A DNA stretch of 16,367 nt. Origin: Candidatus Aegiribacteria sp. (GTDB lineage Bacteria > Fermentibacterota > Fermentibacteria > Fermentibacterales > JCC-6). The translations under genes were made by a program, and so were the position numbers. The DNA is taken from assembly GCA_030640155.1 (NCBI GenBank), contig DAOWJX010000333.1:1-16367 (forward strand), in the 5' to 3' direction. Positions 14,650 to 16,367 of this stretch are shown here, in pieces (position 1 is the first letter of the stretch; the number at the start of each line of letters is the position of its first letter). The notes beneath the pieces are model-generated. The model saw only the letters and a list, made by a program, of their open reading frames with translations, was not told where the DNA came from and did no database searches.

Positions 14650-16367
14650 TTACTTCAATTCTACCGACTTGAATTTCTTCTTGAGGTCTTTCCCCGCATC
14701 CATGAACAGTTCTTTGATGTGATCATCCATGGTAAAGTAGAATATCTGCCAGCCTTTTTTAATCATGTTGAGAGTATGGCTGATGAGGTTCCTTCTTCTG
14801 ACCCAGTCGGAGCGCTGGAAGGCGTCGTCAAGGATGAGGAACGCGGGCTGCTGCATCGCAAGTTCAGCAAAGCCTGTTCTAAGAGCGAAGTACACCTGTT
14901 CACGTGCTCCGGTGCTGAGTGTTTCCAGAGGAAACTCGTCTCCGGTTTTTGAATTGAGGTTGAGATCTCCCTCATCTGTGAGAATTACTCCGATGTAACG
15001 GTCTGTAAGCGCAAGAAGCGGTTCTGTGAGCACTTCCGATTTCAGGGAAGATTTTATCCTTGCGTTCTCCTTGTTTCTGAATTCGTTTATTGTTTTACAA
15101 ACCTCGATTTTCGCCAGGATTTCCGCTGTGATATCCCTGTACTCTTCCGTGATTTTTTCCTGTTTGTATTCAAGCGCTGTCAGAAGTTCTTCCCATGTAT
15201 CGGTGGTGTTTCCTGATGTTTCACCTGCAAGGCGGGATTTAAGAGATTCAAGGCTGAGCTTCTCTATATTGAGTTTAGCTTCAGTCAGTATGAGTTCATC
15301 ATGTCTGTGTCTCAGGGCTTCGGTATCCCACTCCACTTCTGCAGCGGTCTCCAGATATTCTTCCTGCGGAATATCCAATCTTGCAAGGGTGTTCTCAAGC
15401 TCTCTTATCCTATTATCAAGATCGACCATCTTGTCCTTGATCGTCTTTATAACGCTGTCCCACTCCCCTTCCGCAGGAGTGCTGCCGGTCATTGATCTGA
15501 ATCGATCTGATATTTGCTCTTTCCTTGTTTCGATGTCGCGATTAGCCTCCTGAAGGTTCTGAGCAAGGTTTTCCGCAAGGATATGCTTTTTGTTAAGGTC
15601 ATCAGTTAAGACCTTGAGCTTCGCAAAGTCTGTCAGATCGCTGCTGAATCTCTTCTGGAATTCATGCTCAAGTTTTCTCAGTTCTTCCTTTTCCGCGAGG
15701 GGAACTGCCTTCGGTTCCAGAAATATGCGAATGACCATGACTATGAATGCTCCGATTGCGCCTCCGATCATAAGGTACCAGTAGAAGAAACTCCCCGCAA
15801 CAGCAACCGCCAGGAAAGCGAGTATCAGTATCATGAGAATCAGATTGGCCTTTGGCCGTTTTGATTGTTTCTCCATAATTCCACGGTAGATTTCGAGAGC
15901 GGTGGTTGTCCACTTATAGTCATCCTCGCTTTTTTTGAATTTTTTCAGCTTGTCTTCCCTGCTTGATATACCTTTGTATTTCTCTCGGAGGATATTAATA
16001 TCTGTTGCCTGCTGCTGCAGATCCTTCTCCGTGGGTCGATTGTCTTTTTCAATTTTGAGATGCTGAAGCCTTGTTTCCGAATTAAGAGCATGATGGCGCT
16101 TTGCCTTCTCAAGCTCTTTGATATCTTTCTTGAGCTTCATCTCCTCTTTCTTGAGTAAACTGATAGTTCCAAGTGAAGCGTTCTCGTCTATTTCACTTCT
16201 TAAAGAGGAAAGGCGGGTTCTTTCTTCTGCTATTTCGCTTCTCTTTTTTATCAGTCCTCTGGAAGCACCTTCTATGATACCTTGAGTGATATGAGCTTCT
16301 CTGATGGTCTGGCTGATGTTATTCTCAATCTGATCAAGAGTTACTTCCCCTGAAAGAAAGGTTTTAA
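14650..16367 (-). CDS. Membrane-embedded SMC/YhaN-like ATPase, C-terminal part (cut by window edge)
   Basis: The frame is open from the right edge to the stop at 14650 (571 visible residues). The in-frame ATG at 16140 has no proper spacing to a ribosome site and is probably internal. Long coiled coils (about 15-165 and 220-445) flank two adjacent membrane helices at about 173-191 (ANLILMILILAFLAVAVAGS) and 195-215 (YWYLMIGGAIGAFIVMVIRI). Near the C terminus are an ABC/SMC-type signature, LSTGAREQVYFALRTGFAEL (483-502), and a Walker B with D-loop (AFLILDDAFQRSD, 508-520). The Walker A half must lie outside the window. This layout matches YhaN-like AAA/SMC-type ATPases of the Rad50/SbcC class, often encoded beside an SbcD-like nuclease or YhaM partner, suggesting DNA binding or repair at the membrane. 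No partner gene is visible downstream in the window. Confidence 0.8.
   Translation of the reverse strand, partial: KTFLSGEVTLDQIENNISQTIREAHITQGIIEGASRGLIKKRSEIAEERTRLSSLRSEIDENASLGTISLLKKEEMKLKKDIKELEKAKRHHALNSETRLQHLKIEKDNRPTEKDLQQQATDINILREKYKGISSREDKLKKFKKSEDDYKWTTTALEIYRGIMEKQSKRPKANLILMILILAFLAVAVAGSFFYWYLMIGGAIGAFIVMVIRIFLEPKAVPLAEKEELRKLEHEFQKRFSSDLTDFAKLKVLTDDLNKKHILAENLAQNLQEANRDIETRKEQISDRFRSMTGSTPAEGEWDSVIKTIKDKMVDLDNRIRELENTLARLDIPQEEYLETAAEVEWDTEALRHRHDELILTEAKLNIEKLSLESLKSRLAGETSGNTTDTWEELLTALEYKQEKITEEYRDITAEILAKIEVCKTINEFRNKENARIKSSLKSEVLTEPLLALTDRYIGVILTDEGDLNLNSKTGDEFPLETLSTGAREQVYFALRTGFAELAMQQPAFLILDDAFQRSDWVRRRNLISHTLNMIKKGWQIFYFTMDDHIKELFMDAGKDLKKKFKSVELK

Noticed and set aside
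15026..15553. 175-codon serine-rich open frame opposite the ATPase
   Set aside because: The composition is the mirror of coiled-coil Glu/Lys/Leu codons on the minus strand; there is no independent support.
1..16367. CRISPR array, tRNA or rRNA genes
   Set aside because: No regularly spaced repeats or recognisable RNA-gene structures were found by reading both strands; no covariance search was possible.

Overview
The window reads as a chromosomal segment of an uncultivated Gram-negative, probably anaerobic bacterium. Three things suggest this: a gingipain-type C25 protease with a C-terminal sorting-like domain, a lipoprotein with a clear lipobox and PPC-like repeats, and a corrinoid methyl-transfer operon. 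The protein style (secreted C25 peptidase, FlgD/T9SS-like tail, PAS/GAF kinases) fits the Fibrobacterota-Chlorobi-Bacteroidota side of the tree. A lineage such as Fermentibacterota is a guess from protein character, not a demonstrated placement. No rRNA, tRNA or CRISPR array was seen.

Layout. 1-2163 (minus): promoter, FIST sensor protein, and the N-terminal part of a GAF/PAS sensor kinase that runs off the left edge. 2249-4704 (minus): a hairpin that may end transcription, then a secreted C25 cysteine peptidase. 4879-5772 (plus): a class I methyltransferase-like protein. 5787-6856: a mobile element consisting of a REP-associated-type Y1 (HUH) transposase between 24-nt inverted repeats. 6835-10563 (minus): four tightly packed genes for MttB-type methyltransferase, MetH-activation-like protein, corrinoid protein and homocysteine methyltransferase. 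10651-11518 (minus): a small LapA-like membrane protein and a TehB-like methyltransferase, followed by a PAS-domain remnant. 11851-12435 (plus): a secreted protein of unknown function. 12454-12988: a 535-bp segment with the same 24-nt end layout as the transposase element, carrying one small secreted-protein gene. 12995-14563 (minus): the four-repeat lipoprotein. 14650-16367 (minus): the C-terminal part of a membrane-embedded SMC/YhaN-like ATPase that runs off the right edge.

Two themes stand out. First, the Y1 transposase element and the 535-bp cassette share a terminal pattern (GGGGTCA-RR-TCT ... TT-nn-CA, 24 nt). Both sit exactly between the 3' ends of convergent genes. This suggests that the transposase, or a relative, moves non-autonomous cassettes carrying passenger genes, and that insertion favours gene ends. 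The right repeat of the transposase element even encodes the last six residues and the stop of the neighbouring homocysteine methyltransferase.

Second, the four-gene operon looks like a methionine synthase taken apart into separate proteins: homocysteine domain, B12 domain and reactivation domain. An MttB-family quaternary-amine methyltransferase replaces the folate domain. The predicted role is direct methyl transfer from a methylated amine or betaine, through cobalamin, to homocysteine.
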